DNA of 64,000 bases. Origin: Paraburkholderia bryophila. GTDB lineage: Bacteria; Pseudomonadota; Gammaproteobacteria; Burkholderiales; Burkholderiaceae. Each line of letters starts with the position of its first letter. Position 1 is the first letter of the stretch. The notes under the pieces were generated by a model. That model made no database searches, was not told where the DNA came from, and worked only from the letters and a program-made list of their open reading frames with translations. Both the position numbers and the translations under genes were made by a program. The stretch lies in contig NZ_QLTK01000008.1 in NCBI RefSeq assembly GCF_003269035.1, forward strand, positions 124,001 to 188,000, given 5' to 3'. Below, piece by piece: positions 38,322 through 48,607 of the stretch.

Positions 38322-40049
38322 TCACGCGGCATTTTCGCGCAACTTCCTCCCCTGCTCGCGAATCTGCTCCAGCGTCGCGCCCGGCGTACTCGCCTCCTGC
38401 GGCATGCGGATCTCGATCACCGCCGCGCGCTTTGCTGCCATTGCGCGTTGCAAGGCCGGCAGAAAATCCTCGGTGCGCTCCACCGTTTCGCCGTGCGCGC
38501 CGAACGAACGCGCGAATGCCGCGAAGTCCGGATTGGTCAATCCCGTGCCATGCACACGCCCAGGATAGTGCCGCTCCTGATGCATCCGGATCGTACCGAA
38601 ATGACCATTGTTCACGACGATAAACAGCACATGCAGGTCGTACTGCATCGCCGTCGCGAGTTCTTGCGCCGACATCATGAAGCAGCCGTCGCCGGCTAAC
38701 GCAACCACCGCACGCTGCGGATAAAGCGACTTCGCCGCGATCGCCGCCGGCACGCCATAACCCATCGCGCCGCTCGTCGGCGCGAGCTGCGAGCGATAGT
38801 GCCGATACGAAAAATGCCGATGCAGCCACGTCGCGTAATTGCCCGCGCCGTTCGTGAGAATGGCATCGTCCGGTAGATGCGCGCGCAATTGCTGGATCAC
38901 TTCGCCCATTTGCACGTTGCCCGGAATCTGGCGCGGCTTGCGCCAGTCGAGATACGCGCGGTGCGCTTCGTCCGCCGCGCCGCGCCAGGCCAGCGCTTCG
39001 TCAGAGGCGGGTTTCATCGCCGCCAGCATCGCCGCCAACTCGGGCATGCCGGAGACGATCGGCAGGTCCGCGGCATACACGCGTCCCAATTCGTCCGCGC
39101 CTTGATGAACGTGAACGAGCGTCTGTTTGGTCTTCGGAATATCCAGTAACGTATAGCCGTTCGTCGTGGCTTCGCCCAAACGCGGACCGATCGCGAGCAG
39201 CACGTCCGCGTCGCGAATACGCTGCGCAAGCGCCGGATTGATGCCGAGGCCGACATCGCCCGCGTAATTCGGATGCTCGTTGTCGAGCGTGTCCTGAAAG
39301 CGGAAAGCGAGCCCAACCGGCAGTTGCCAGATCTCGACGAAGCGGCGGAAATCCGCGCAAGCCTCCGGCGTCCAGCCGCTGCCGCCCGCGATCACCATGG
39401 GCCGTTGCGCACCTTCCAGCAGTTGCCGCAACGTCTCGATCTGCGCGAGCGACGGCGACGCCGCCACGCGTTGATAAGCCGGCGCGCCGGCGACCGCATC
39501 GCACACGTCGCTCAGCACATCTTCCGGCAACGACAACACCACGGGTCCAGGCCGGCCCGACGTCGCGGTGTGAAACGCATGACTCAGATATTCGGGAATG
39601 CGCTTCGGATCGTCGATCTGCGCGACCCACTTCGCCATCTGACCGAACATGCGGCGATAGTCGATCTCCTGAAACGCCTCGCGATCCAGATGTTCGCGCG
39701 CGCATTGGCCGATCAGCAGAATCATCGGCGTGGAGTCCTGAAACGCGGTGTGCACGCCGATCGACGCATGCGTCGCGCCCGGCCCGCGCGTGACGATCGC
39801 AACGCCCGGGCGGCCGGTCAATTTGCCGACCGCTTCGGCCATATTCGCGGCGGCCGCTTCGTGACGGCACACGACGGTCTGGATGCGTTCGGTTTCATCG
39901 TGCAGCGAATCCAGCACGGCGAGAAAACTCTCGCCGGGTACACAGAAAACACGTTCGACGCCATGGGTCAGCAAGGCATCGACAACGAGACGCGCGCCAG
40001 TGGTTTGAGCGGCGACGGAACCTGAAACGGGAGCATTCGGCAGCGACAT
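38322..40049 (-). CDS. thiamine diphosphate-dependent enzyme, acetolactate synthase-like
   Basis: This 575-residue protein has the three-domain layout of ThDP decarboxylase/synthase enzymes. The N-terminal pyrimidine-binding domain has the catalytic glutamate context VFCVPGESFLAVLDSLHD and CRHEAAAANMAEAVG. The central domain spans about 200-330. The C-terminal PP domain has the ThDP/Mg motif VALAGDGCFMMSAQELATAM ending in VVNN near 450-475. The start ATG has GGAGG upstream. It is IlvB-like in length and wording, but no small subunit (ilvN) or ilvC is adjacent and it is a lone gene. A biosynthetic role is therefore unproven, and other pyruvate or 2-oxoacid reactions are possible. Confidence 0.8.
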   Translation of the reverse strand: MSLPNAPVSGSVAAQTTGARLVVDALLTHGVERVFCVPGESFLAVLDSLHDETERIQTVVCRHEAAAANMAEAVGKLTGRPGVAIVTRGPGATHASIGVHTAFQDSTPMILLIGQCAREHLDREAFQEIDYRRMFGQMAKWVAQIDDPKRIPEYLSHAFHTATSGRPGPVVLSLPEDVLSDVCDAVAGAPAYQRVAASPSLAQIETLRQLLEGAQRPMVIAGGSGWTPEACADFRRFVEIWQLPVGLAFRFQDTLDNEHPNYAGDVGLGINPALAQRIRDADVLLAIGPRLGEATTNGYTLLDIPKTKQTLVHVHQGADELGRVYAADLPIVSGMPELAAMLAAMKPASDEALAWRGAADEAHRAYLDWRKPRQIPGNVQMGEVIQQLRAHLPDDAILTNGAGNYATWLHRHFSYRHYRSQLAPTSGAMGYGVPAAIAAKSLYPQRAVVALAGDGCFMMSAQELATAMQYDLHVLFIVVNNGHFGTIRMHQERHYPGRVHGTGLTNPDFAAFARSFGAHGETVERTEDFLPALQRAMAAKRAAVIEIRMPQEASTPGATLEQIREQGRKLRENAA

Positions 40050-40242
40050 TGCGATGAAGCCTCCAGGCAGTGCGTGAGTGCGATCAGAGATTGCCGCCTC
40101 GGCGAAGATGGGAGCCGATCGGCGCTTCGACAGCTTACGCCGACCGCGCGTGCACTGTCACGGCGCAGTGCAATGAGCATGCGCGCGCAGAAGCGTCGTC
40201 ACGCAAGCGCGCAAGCTCCCAACCGCGTAGTCACGCGCCCAT

Positions 40243-40269
40243 AAAAAAACGCGGGCCGTAGCCCGCGTT
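40243..40269 (-). terminator. rho-independent terminator of the gcv-sdaA operon
   Basis: On the minus strand ACGCGGGC pairs with GCCCGCGT around a short CTAC loop (40269-40250) and runs into seven T (plus 40243-40249). It lies 28 bases past the sdaA stop. Confidence 0.9.
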
Positions 40270-40297
40270 CCTCGTCATTCACCGTACAACACCGCGC

Positions 40298-41686
40298 TCA
40301 ACACTCGACGATATTCACCGCCAACCCGCCGCGCGACGTTTCCTTGTACTTGGTCTTCATATCCGCACCGGTCTGCATCATCGTCTTGATGACGGAGTCC
40401 AGCGACACGTAATGCGTGCCGTCTCCGCGCAGCGCCATGCGCGCGGCGTTGACCGCCTTGACCGAACCCATCGCATTACGCTCGATACACGGAATCTGCA
40501 CCATGCCGCCGACCGGATCGCACGTGAGCCCGAGGTTGTGCTCCATGCCGATCTCCGCCGCGTTCTCGACTTGTCTCGGTGTGCCGCCCATGACCGCGGC
40601 GAGCGCGCCCGCCGCCATCGAACACGCGACGCCCACTTCACCCTGGCAACCCACTTCCGCACCCGAAATCGACGCGTTCAGCTTGTACAGAATGCCGATC
40701 GCCGCAGCCGTCAGCAGAAAATCGATCACGCCTTGCTGGTTCGACCCCGGCATGAAGCGCACGTAATAATGCAGCACCGCCGGGATGATGCCGGCCGCGC
40801 CGTTGGTCGGCGCGGTGACCACACGGCCGCCCGCAGCGTTTTCTTCGTTGACGGCGATTGCGTAGAGATTGATCCAGTCCACCATCGACAACGGATCGCG
40901 CAGCGCGAGTTCCGGATTGCCCGACAACGCGCGATACAACTGCGGTGCGCGGCGCTTCACCTGGAACGGACCCGGCAGATTGCCGTCGGCATCCGGATTG
41001 TTGATACCGCAACCACGCGACACGCACGACTGCATCACGTCCCAGATCTTCATCAGGCCGGCGCGCGTTTCCTCTTCCGTATGCCAGACACGCTCGTTTT
41101 CCCACATCAACTGAGCGATGCTCTTGCCGGTCGATTCGCACAGCGCGAGCAGTTCATTGCCGCTGCGAAACGAGTGCGGCAGTTGATCGACGGCGCTCAG
41201 CACCTTCGTGTTCGGCGCACCGGCCGTCACCACGAAGCCACCGCCCACCGACAGATAGGTCGACTCGCGCAGCGTCTCGCCTTGCGCGTCGAGCGCGCGC
41301 AGCTTCAGGCCGTTCGGATGCTCGGGCAGCGCCTGGCGATAAAACGAAATCTGCTCTTTCAGCACGAACGGCACCTCGTGCGTGCCGAGCAGCGCGAGCT
41401 TGCGCGTGACCCGCACGGCGTCGAGCCGTTGCGCGATCGTGTCGGGGTCGACGGTGTCGGGTGCGTCGCCCATCAGGCCGAGCATGACGCCGCGATCCGT
41501 GCCGTGGCCCTTGCCGGTGGCGCCGAGCGAACCATACAGATCCACCTTCACCGACGCGGTGGTGTCGAGCAGCCCGTCGCGTTCAAGCCCTTGAGCGAAC
41601 ATCAGCGCCGCGCGCATCGGCCCGACCGTATGCGAACTGGACGGACCAATGCCGATTTTGAAGAGATCGAACACGCTGACTGCCAT
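40298..41686 (-). CDS. sdaA: L-serine ammonia-lyase (iron-sulfur)
   Basis: This 462-residue single-chain enzyme converts L-serine to pyruvate and ammonia using a 4Fe-4S cluster. It begins [20 protein letters not shown] then [10 protein letters not shown], the hallmark of the beta (substrate) domain. Cluster cysteines fall in [18 protein letters not shown] and [20 protein letters not shown]. The C-terminal alpha domain ends [17 protein letters not shown], with the terminal cysteine seen in this family. It is last in the minus-strand operon after gcvTHP, so serine made from glycine can be drained to pyruvate. It starts 29 bases after the alginate-lyase-like gene. Confidence 0.95.
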   Translation of the reverse strand: MAVSVFDLFKIGIGPSSSHTVGPMRAALMFAQGLERDGLLDTTASVKVDLYGSLGATGKGHGTDRGVMLGLMGDAPDTVDPDTIAQRLDAVRVTRKLALLGTHEVPFVLKEQISFYRQALPEHPNGLKLRALDAQGETLRESTYLSVGGGFVVTAGAPNTKVLSAVDQLPHSFRSGNELLALCESTGKSIAQLMWENERVWHTEEETRAGLMKIWDVMQSCVSRGCGINNPDADGNLPGPFQVKRRAPQLYRALSGNPELALRDPLSMVDWINLYAIAVNEENAAGGRVVTAPTNGAAGIIPAVLHYYVRFMPGSNQQGVIDFLLTAAAIGILYKLNASISGAEVGCQGEVGVACSMAAGALAAVMGGTPRQVENAAEIGMEHNLGLTCDPVGGMVQIPCIERNAMGSVKAVNAARMALRGDGTHYVSLDSVIKTMMQTGADMKTKYKETSRGGLAVNIVEC

Positions 41687-41715
41687 TTACTGCTCCATGC
41701 TGAAAGGGGGTGGGT

Positions 41716-42849
41716 TTATCGCGCCGGCAGCGGCAAACACACGGCGAGCCACGCGGGCGGTGTCGGTGCGAGCTGTAGCGCGATCGGCGTATAGCGTCCG
41801 TCGAGACGCGCCGCCAAGTGAAACAGTTCCGTCGCGTTCTTCGGGTCCCATTGACCCGAATAGCCGGGCAAACCGGCCTCGCGACGTTTTGCATCGAACG
41901 GAACGCTCGAATGCACGAATTCTTCATGCGTTTTGCTGCCGGTCGCGTACGGCGTGAGCCAGTTGAGCGCGGCCTGCAGCGACGCGCCGTTCGGGCCCTT
42001 CTCCGGCAACCAGTTACGGTTGTGGCGACGCGCGGACAATGCGGCCGTGACGAGCGGCTGCAAGTCGTAGGTCACGTAATGCAGCGCGTCACGTTCGCTG
42101 AAGTCGATCGTCGAGCCGTCCGGCGCGATGTTGTCGCCGATATGCTCGACGAACAGCCGTTGCGCCGCGTTGATCATCTTGCGATTGTCGAGCGTGAACG
42201 CGGCCATGGCGATCAGCTTGATGCGGTGACTCTGCCAGTTGTTGCGGAACGTGCCCTTGAGCGGCCGCGGCTGCGCATCGATCTGACCGATGTAACCGTT
42301 GGCGAGTTTCGTCAGGAACGCCATCGCGGCATTGCGCGTTTTCACGGGCAACGCACTGGCGGTCATGTCGTACGCGAGGATCAGGCCTTCGAAATGCGTT
42401 TCGTCGATCGGATTGAAGCTCGGCTGATACGTGGTGACCCACGCGAACAGCAAACGGTCGACGAGCTTCAGATAACGGTCGTCGCTGGTCGCGCGCCAGG
42501 CGAGGGCAGCATCGCGCAGCAGATCCAGATCTTTCTCCGCTTCGACACTTTGATCGTGGATGCCTTCGTGCGGCAGCGTGCCCTCGGTGTGCAGTTTCGC
42601 GAGCGCGTGCGGCGGATCGCTCAGATGCGCCTGCACATTGCTGACCAGGGCTTTCACACCGGGATCGGCGTTCGTGCGTTCGCTGGTTTGCAGCGCGGGC
42701 GCCGCGCAAAAATTCATCGCCGCCTGCGCCTGCCGCAGCGGCAGCAGCAGCGCCGCGCTCGCGAGCGTGAACGCGCAAGCCTGCTGCCACGTTTTCTGGG
42801 CTTGTCGGATACGGGTCCGGCTATGCATCGATCGCACCTTTCGCGCCAT
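41716..42849 (-). CDS. alginate lyase family protein, periplasmic
   Basis: This 377-residue protein has an N-terminal basic segment and hydrophobic stretch (CAFTLASAALLLPLRQAQA) that read as a signal sequence with cleavage near residue 43. The body is an all-helical toroid typical of the PL5 alginate lyase (AlgL) family. LLFAWVTTYQPSFNPIDETH, FRNNWQSHRIKLIAMAAFTL (the NNxxSHR catalytic region) and IDFSERDALHYVTYDLQPL are family-like. The ATG at 42849 has CGAGGAG upstream. It lies between gcvP and sdaA, an odd place for a polysaccharide lyase, and no alginate biosynthesis genes are present. Activity on another uronate polymer is possible. Confidence 0.8.
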   Translation of the reverse strand: MARKVRSMHSRTRIRQAQKTWQQACAFTLASAALLLPLRQAQAAMNFCAAPALQTSERTNADPGVKALVSNVQAHLSDPPHALAKLHTEGTLPHEGIHDQSVEAEKDLDLLRDAALAWRATSDDRYLKLVDRLLFAWVTTYQPSFNPIDETHFEGLILAYDMTASALPVKTRNAAMAFLTKLANGYIGQIDAQPRPLKGTFRNNWQSHRIKLIAMAAFTLDNRKMINAAQRLFVEHIGDNIAPDGSTIDFSERDALHYVTYDLQPLVTAALSARRHNRNWLPEKGPNGASLQAALNWLTPYATGSKTHEEFVHSSVPFDAKRREAGLPGYSGQWDPKNATELFHLAARLDGRYTPIALQLAPTPPAWLAVCLPLPAR

Positions 42850-42976
42850 GCGAAACTCCTCGTTAGGCTGATTCGGTGTGTGATGTTAGCCGTTTGCGGC
42901 CACTCGCGACAGAAATGCGGACCGAACCGCGCACCGCCTGCTTGCAACCGCAGGCGGTGCGCGGCAGCGGCCATGC

Positions 42977-45913
42977 TTACTCGTAGTCGGCGATCGGCAC
43001 GCAGGAGCAGAACAGATTGCGGTCGCCGTATACGTTGTCAGCACGGCCAACCGGCGGCCAGTACTTCTTCGCGATCAACGTGGGCAGCGGATACGCAGCG
43101 GTTTCGCGCGCATACGCGTGCTTCCAGTCGTCGGCGATCACGACGGCCGCGGTGTGCGGCGCGTGCTTCAGCGGATTGTCCTCGCGGTCCGAGCGGCCGT
43201 CTTCTACCGCGCGGATTTCGTCGCGAATCGCAATCATCGCTTCGATAAAGCGGTCGAGTTCTTCCTTCGATTCCGATTCGGTCGGCTCGACCATCAGCGT
43301 GCCCGGCACCGGGAAGCTCATGGTCGGCGCGTGGAAGCCGTAGTCGGCGAGACGCTTGGCGACGTCGTCGACGCTGATGCCGCTGGTTTCCTTCAACGGA
43401 CGCAGATCGAGAATGCATTCGTGCGCGACCAGTCCGCCCGGGCCCGAATACAGCACCGGATAGTGCGGCGCCAGTTTGTTCGCGACGTAGTTTGCGTTGA
43501 GGATGGCGGTTTCGGTTGCGGCGGTGAGGTTCTTCGCGCCCATCATCGCGATGTACATCCACGAGATCGGCAGAATCGAGGCGGAACCGAACGGTGCGCC
43601 CGACACTGCGCCGATACCGTTCGGCGCGCGTTCATAGCCCGACGAGATCTGGTTCGGCAGGAACTGCGCGAGATGCGCGCCGACCGCGACCGGACCGACG
43701 CCCGGTCCGCCGCCGCCGTGCGGAATGCAGAACGTCTTGTGCAGATTCAGGTGCGAGACGTCGCCGCCGAACTGGCCCGGTGCGGTCAGGCCGACCATGG
43801 CGTTCATGTTCGCGCCGTCCACGTACACCTGGCCGCCGTGCGCATGCACGATCTCGCAGATTTCGCGCACATTCGCCTCGAACACGCCGTGCGTGGACGG
43901 ATACGTGATCATGATCGCCGCGAGTTTGTCGGCGTGTTGATCGGCCTTCTTCTTCAGGTCGTCGATATCGACGTTGCCTTGCGCGTCGCACGCCACCACG
44001 ACCACCTGCATGCCGGCCATTTGCGCCGAGGCCGGGTTCGTGCCGTGCGCCGAGGCGGGAATCAGGCAGACGTTGCGATGCGCTTCGCCGCGCGACGCGT
44101 GATACGCGTGGATGATCAGCAGACCGGCGTACTCGCCTTGCGAGCCGGCGTTCGGTTGCAGCGAGACCGCCGCGTAACCCGTCGCCGCGACCAGCATTTC
44201 TTCGAGCTGATCGATCATTTCGCGGTAACCGACGGTTTGCTCGGCCGGCGCGAACGGATGGATCTGACCGAATTCGGGCCAGGTGACCGGCAGCATTTCC
44301 GACGTCGCGTTCAGCTTCATCGTGCACGAGCCGAGCGGGATCATCGAACGATCGAGCGCGAGGTCCTTGTCGGAGAGGCTGCGCAGATAGCGCAGCATTT
44401 CCGTTTCCGAGTGGTGACGATTGAACACATGGTGCGTGAGGTACGCGCTAGTGCGTTCGAGCGCGGCCGGCACCGAAGCGCGGTTCGACGCCGCGAGTTT
44501 TTCGTCGAGCGTGTCGATTTGCGGCACGTCTTTCGAACCGGCCGCTTCGGCGAACACCGCGAGCAGATCGGCGAGGTCGCGACGCGACGTGGTTTCGTCG
44601 ATCGACAGGCCCACCTGCGTGGCGCTCACGCAGCGCAGGTTGATGCGCTTCGCGTTCGCCGCGTCGTGCAGCGCTTGCGTGCGCGCGCCGCTATTGAACG
44701 TGAGCGTGTCGAAAAAGTTTTCGTTGGCGAGCGTGTAGCCGAGTTGCTTTGCGCCCTCGGCGAGCAGCGCGGCGATACGGTTCACGCGCAGCGCGATCGT
44801 CTTGAGACCTTGCGGGCCGTGATACACCGCGTACATGCTGGCCATGATCGCGAGCAGCGCTTGCGCGGTACACACGTTTGAAGTCGCCTTCTCGCGGCGA
44901 ATGTGCTGTTCGCGCGTTTGCAGTGCGAGACGCAGCGCGGGATTGCCCTGCGCGTCGACGGTCACGCCGACGAGGCGGCCCGGCATCTGCCGCTTGAATT
45001 CGTCGCGCACCGCGAGGTAAGCCGCGTGCGGACCGCCGAAACCGACCGGCACGCCGAACCGCTGCGTGTTGCCGACGGCCACGTCCGCGCCCCATTCGCC
45101 CGGCGGCGTGAGCACGGTCAGCGCGAGCAGGTCGGCGGCGACCACCACATGACCGCCCGCAGCGTGGATCGCTTCGGTGAGCGCGCGGTAGTCGCGTACG
45201 TCGCCGTTCACGCCGGGGTATTGCAGCAGCACGCCGAACGCATTCGCGCTGGCGGCTTCGGTAGCCGGGCCCACTTTCACTTCGATGCCGACCGGCGTGG
45301 CGCGCGTCTTCACGACTTCGATGGTTTGCGGCAGCACGTCGTCGGCGACGAAGAACACGTTCGACTTCGGTTTGCCCACGCGCTGCAGCAGCGTCATGGC
45401 TTCGGCGGCGGCGGTGGCTTCGTCGAGCAGCGACGCGTTGGAGATTGCCAGACCGGTCAGATCGACGATCATCTGCTGGAAGTTCAGCAGCGCTTCGAGA
45501 CGGCCTTGCGAGATTTCCGGCTGGTACGGCGTGTACGCGGTGTACCACGCCGGATTTTCCAGCACGTTGCGCAGGATCACCGTCGGGGTGTGCGCGTTGT
45601 AATAGCCCTGCCCGATGTACGAGCGGAACACCTGGTTCTTGTCCGCGAGCTCACGCAGCGCGGCGAGCGCTTCGGCTTCGCTCTTCGGTTGCGCGAAGGG
45701 GCCGAGCGGCAGCGTTTCGGTGCGGCGGATCGCCTTCGGAATGACGGCGTCGATCAGCGCGGCGCGCGACGCGAAGCCGAGGGCTTCGAGCATGGCGTGC
45801 TGGTCGGCCGTATCCGGGCCGATGTGCCGTTCGGCGAAGGCGTCATGCACTTCGAGCGCGGCGAGCGAGAGAGGAGTGCGGTTCATCAGACGATCCGGGT
45901 GTTCGAGCTTCAT
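42977..45913 (-). CDS. gcvP: glycine dehydrogenase (decarboxylating), P protein
   Basis: This 978-residue homodimeric P protein of the glycine cleavage complex decarboxylates glycine with PLP and passes aminomethyl to lipoyl-GcvH. The N-terminus [20 protein letters not shown] is conserved. The PLP lysine is in [16 protein letters not shown] near residue 726, preceded by [14 protein letters not shown]. The start [20 protein letters not shown] matches Burkholderia GcvP from memory, with an AGGAA ribosome-binding site. It is third in the riboswitch-controlled operon, 81 bases after gcvH. Confidence 0.96.
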   Translation of the reverse strand: MKLEHPDRLMNRTPLSLAALEVHDAFAERHIGPDTADQHAMLEALGFASRAALIDAVIPKAIRRTETLPLGPFAQPKSEAEALAALRELADKNQVFRSYIGQGYYNAHTPTVILRNVLENPAWYTAYTPYQPEISQGRLEALLNFQQMIVDLTGLAISNASLLDEATAAAEAMTLLQRVGKPKSNVFFVADDVLPQTIEVVKTRATPVGIEVKVGPATEAASANAFGVLLQYPGVNGDVRDYRALTEAIHAAGGHVVVAADLLALTVLTPPGEWGADVAVGNTQRFGVPVGFGGPHAAYLAVRDEFKRQMPGRLVGVTVDAQGNPALRLALQTREQHIRREKATSNVCTAQALLAIMASMYAVYHGPQGLKTIALRVNRIAALLAEGAKQLGYTLANENFFDTLTFNSGARTQALHDAANAKRINLRCVSATQVGLSIDETTSRRDLADLLAVFAEAAGSKDVPQIDTLDEKLAASNRASVPAALERTSAYLTHHVFNRHHSETEMLRYLRSLSDKDLALDRSMIPLGSCTMKLNATSEMLPVTWPEFGQIHPFAPAEQTVGYREMIDQLEEMLVAATGYAAVSLQPNAGSQGEYAGLLIIHAYHASRGEAHRNVCLIPASAHGTNPASAQMAGMQVVVVACDAQGNVDIDDLKKKADQHADKLAAIMITYPSTHGVFEANVREICEIVHAHGGQVYVDGANMNAMVGLTAPGQFGGDVSHLNLHKTFCIPHGGGGPGVGPVAVGAHLAQFLPNQISSGYERAPNGIGAVSGAPFGSASILPISWMYIAMMGAKNLTAATETAILNANYVANKLAPHYPVLYSGPGGLVAHECILDLRPLKETSGISVDDVAKRLADYGFHAPTMSFPVPGTLMVEPTESESKEELDRFIEAMIAIRDEIRAVEDGRSDREDNPLKHAPHTAAVVIADDWKHAYARETAAYPLPTLIAKKYWPPVGRADNVYGDRNLFCSCVPIADYE

Positions 45914-45994
45914 GGGTGTTCCTGGCGGTGCGGCCGTTTTTTCGAAGTCTCGAAAGTGGCGGGCCGCACCTGACGGGTTAAACGTAAAGGTGAA

Positions 45995-46375
45995 TCAGGC
46001 GCCGATGGCCTTGGCGTACGCGTCGGCATCGATCAGGCGATCGTGCGTGGCGTCGTCGGACGGTTTGATCTTGAAGAGCCAGCTGTCGTACGGCGAGGTG
46101 TTCACCGAATCGGGCGTGTCGGCGACGGCGGTGTTCGCTTCGATGATTTCGCCCGAAACCGGTGCGTAGATATCGGAAGCGGCCTTCACCGATTCGATCA
46201 CGGCGACGGTGTCGCCGGCTTCGACGTTCTTGCCCAGTTCCTGGACTTCGAAGAAGACGATATCGCCGAGCGCTTCCTGCGCGTGGTCGGTAATGCCGAC
46301 CGTCAGCGTGCCGTCCGCTTCGGTACGGACCCATTCGTGCGATTCGGTATATTTCAGATCGGCCGGGATGCTCAT
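45995..46375 (-). CDS. gcvH: glycine cleavage system H protein
   Basis: This 126-residue lipoyl carrier shuttles the aminomethyl group between GcvP and GcvT. It starts [20 protein letters not shown]. The lipoylated lysine is in [16 protein letters not shown] near residue 65, and [19 protein letters not shown] precedes it. The ATG at 46375 has TAGGAGCATCCG upstream. It lies 63 bases after gcvT on the same transcript. Confidence 0.96.
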   Translation of the reverse strand: MSIPADLKYTESHEWVRTEADGTLTVGITDHAQEALGDIVFFEVQELGKNVEAGDTVAVIESVKAASDIYAPVSGEIIEANTAVADTPDSVNTSPYDSWLFKIKPSDDATHDRLIDADAYAKAIGA

Positions 46376-46438
46376 CGGATGCTCCTATGCGGTGTTCGGA
46401 TGGTGTTCAATAAGGGGGATGCGTACGCGCCGGTCTGC

Positions 46439-47557
46439 TTAAACCGCGAGCACTTTGCCGTTGCGCACGAACGGCAGTTTTACCACGCTTGCGGGAACGT
46501 TTTTGTCACGAATCTGAACGTGAACGGTGTCGCCCGGCTGCACGCCTTTCGGCACGCGCGCAAAGGCGATCGATTCCTGCATGGTCGGGGAAAACGTGCC
46601 GCTGGTGATTTCTCCGTCGCCGTGCGGCGTGACGACTTTCTGATGAGCACGCAGCACGCCTGCGGCCTTGCCGTTGTCCTTCAGCAGGATCAGGCCGACG
46701 AACGCGGCCCGCGAACCGTTCGCTTCCAGCTTGTCTTTACCGACGAAGGCGCGCGGCGACGTGAGGTCGACGGTCCAGGCGAGGCCGGCGTCGAGCGGCG
46801 AGACGTTGTCGTCCATATCCTGGCCGTACAGATTCATGCCGGCTTCGAGGCGCAGCGTGTCGCGCGCGCCGAGGCCCGCCGGGCGAACGCCTTGTGCCCG
46901 CAGCGCATCCCACAGAGCGGCGACGTGATCCGCCGGCACGATGATTTCGAAGCCGTCCTCGCCGGTATAGCCGGTGCGGGCAACGGTCAATTCACCGAAC
47001 GGCGTGTGGTCGACGCGGGCGGCGTTGAACGGCTTCAAGGCTTCCGTCGCGGCGCGCGTGGCCGGCACGGTTTGCCAGACTTTGTCGCGCGCATTCGGGC
47101 CTTGCACGGCGACGATCGCGTAATCGCGACGCGGCGTGATGGTCAGGCCGAAGCTGCCTTCGGCGTTGAGCTGGCCGAACCAGGCGATGTCTTTATCGGC
47201 GGTGCCGGCATTGACGACCACGCGGAAGTGATCCTCGCCGAAGTAATAGACGATCAGGTCGTCGATCACGCCGCCGTTCGGGTTCAGCAGACAGGAGTAG
47301 AGCGCGCGGCCCGGAGTTTGCAGCTTGCCGACGTTATTGGCCAGCGCGTAGTCGAAAAAGGCGCGCACGCGCTCGCCGGTGAAATCGACGACGCACATGT
47401 GCGAAACGTCGAACATGCCGGCGTCGGTGCGCACCGCGCGGTGTTCGTCGATCTGCGAGCCGTAGTTGACGGGCATGTCCCAGCCGCCGAAATCGACCAT
47501 GCGGGCGTTGAGCGCCCGATGGGCGGCGTGGAGCGGGGTGTGTTTGAGTTCGGTCAT
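46439..47557 (-). CDS. gcvT: glycine cleavage system T protein (aminomethyltransferase)
   Basis: This 372-residue folate-dependent enzyme releases ammonia and makes methylene-tetrahydrofolate from the H-protein-bound intermediate. It starts [20 protein letters not shown] then [31 protein letters not shown] and [13 protein letters not shown] (folate-site region) follow, with [20 protein letters not shown] towards the C-terminus. ATG 47557 gives the family length; an in-frame start at 47593 would add 12 residues that overlap the riboswitch spacer. It is first in the operon, 87 bases after the second glycine aptamer. Confidence 0.95.
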   Translation of the reverse strand: MTELKHTPLHAAHRALNARMVDFGGWDMPVNYGSQIDEHRAVRTDAGMFDVSHMCVVDFTGERVRAFFDYALANNVGKLQTPGRALYSCLLNPNGGVIDDLIVYYFGEDHFRVVVNAGTADKDIAWFGQLNAEGSFGLTITPRRDYAIVAVQGPNARDKVWQTVPATRAATEALKPFNAARVDHTPFGELTVARTGYTGEDGFEIIVPADHVAALWDALRAQGVRPAGLGARDTLRLEAGMNLYGQDMDDNVSPLDAGLAWTVDLTSPRAFVGKDKLEANGSRAAFVGLILLKDNGKAAGVLRAHQKVVTPHGDGEITSGTFSPTMQESIAFARVPKGVQPGDTVHVQIRDKNVPASVVKLPFVRNGKVLAV

Positions 47558-47643
47558 GGGGCCTCGGGCGTCTCGCGAAACAAAAAAGGCCATGCGGCGC
47601 TACGCCCCGCTGCCTGATGGCTGCGAGCGATGCGCTGCATGGC

Positions 47644-47912
47644 CCCTCTGTCCTCGATACCTGAGAGATTGCGTTGCCGTGAACACCTTGCCGTGTCGCG
47701 GTGAAACGCGCGCCCCTTCGGTGGGCAGCCTGCCGGAATCTGCGTTTGCAGATGGCTACTGCCGCTCTCCAGAGTGCGAAAAACCGTGGCCTCGATGCTA
47801 CCTGAAAGCGGGTTTTTCGACGCGGTCGGTCCTTTTGCCTGAGAGTTTGCGGGTGTGCCCCTTCGGCGGCGCGGCCTGCGATTTTCAGCGGCCAGCACGC
47901 TCTCCCGACGCG
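47644..47912 (-). promoter_or_regulatory. tandem glycine riboswitch of the gcv operon
   Basis: Two glycine aptamers lie in series on the minus strand. Aptamer 1 (47912-47829) reads GGGAGAGCGT, then GCCGCCGAAGGGGCA, then ACTCTCAGGCAAAAGGACC. Aptamer 2 (about 47775-47644) reads CTCTGGAGAGCGGCAG, CACCGAAGGGGCGCG, and TCTCTCAGGTATCGAGGACA. All three conserved blocks of the glycine riboswitch are present in both. Glycine binding turns on glycine cleavage genes in other bacteria. No clear terminator lies between aptamer 2 and gcvT, so control may be translational or rho-dependent. Confidence 0.95.
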
Positions 47913-47919
47913 TGCGGCG

Positions 47920-47948
47920 AATGTACGCGACGCCCCCAAGCTTGTCAA
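47920..47948 (-). promoter_or_regulatory. sigma70 promoter of the gcv operon
   Basis: TTGACA (plus 47948-47943) and TACATT (plus 47925-47920) on the minus strand are separated by exactly 17 bases. The predicted start, near 47912, coincides with the 5' end of glycine aptamer 1. Confidence 0.88.
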
Positions 47949-47999
47949 ATAAAGGCGCGCAAGCGGCGCGTGGATTGGCGCAGCGCGATTGCGTCTGTC

Positions 48000-48029
48000 A
48001 AAAAAAAGCGCGGGACGTGATGCCCGCGC
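48000..48029 (-). terminator. rho-independent terminator, minus strand
   Basis: GCGCGGG pairs with CCCGCGC around an eight-base loop (48029-48008) and runs into eight T on the minus strand (plus A at 48000-48007). It lies 33 bases past the stop of the lipoprotein gene. Confidence 0.88.
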
Positions 48030-48061
48030 GGTTTGCTGCTGGGTTGCCCGAACTGGCGCGA

Positions 48062-48412
48062 TTATTCGCCGATGGCGTGGGCCGCGTTGTCCAGTTCCTG
48101 GTTCAGCACGCGCTGTTCGTCGCCGGACAGGCCGCCGCCGTGTTGCGCGGCCATGTCGTGCGCTTCCTGACGGATCACGTCGAGGCGGTGATGCAGCGCG
48201 CCGCCTTGCGGGGGCGGGTAGTAGCCTTGATTGACGTGAGCGTCGATGCGGCGGCTCAGGTTGTCGATACGGCCGTCGACCTGATGCAGGCGTTCATACG
48301 CGATCTGCTGCGGGTTGGGGCGCGGGGCCGGCGCCGGTTGGGGCGCCACCACGCAAGCGGCGAGCGAACTGAGCAAAGCGCATGCTGCTACTGCGCGAAT
48401 GATACGGGGCAT
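48062..48412 (-). CDS. small lipoprotein of unknown function
   Basis: This 116-residue protein has a lipoprotein signal peptide: MPRIIRAVAACALLSSLAAC, with lipobox SLAAC placing the acylated cysteine at residue 20. A proline/alanine linker (VVAPQPAPAPRPNPQQ) follows, then a helical domain of about 75 residues (YERLHQVDGRIDNLSRRIDA, LNQELDNAAHAIGE) with heptad-like spacing. The ATG has AGAGTCC rather than a strong ribosome-binding site. It has its own terminator and lies just upstream of the gcv promoter on the same strand. No family is recognised beyond the lipoprotein character. Confidence 0.72.
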   Translation of the reverse strand: MPRIIRAVAACALLSSLAACVVAPQPAPAPRPNPQQIAYERLHQVDGRIDNLSRRIDAHVNQGYYPPPQGGALHHRLDVIRQEAHDMAAQHGGGLSGDEQRVLNQELDNAAHAIGE

Positions 48413-48607
48413 GGACTCTCCGGAAGTCGTTGTCGTTTTCTGGTGCTACCCGGTAGCAACGGATAACACGGCGCTCACGCTGACCGGAAAGGCGCGCTTA
48501 TTTGTAACGTTATGTTCCTTTCGGGCTTGTCAGTTTCAGGCGGCCAGGCGACGGTTTGTGAGCTGGATTTTAGGTACACAGACCGGCGCCGGATGCCGGC
48601 CTACCCC

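Noticed and set aside
38263..38829. 188-codon minus-strand frame at the end of the ThDP enzyme gene
   Set aside because: An out-of-frame shadow of the intact ThDP gene; that gene needs no frameshift here.
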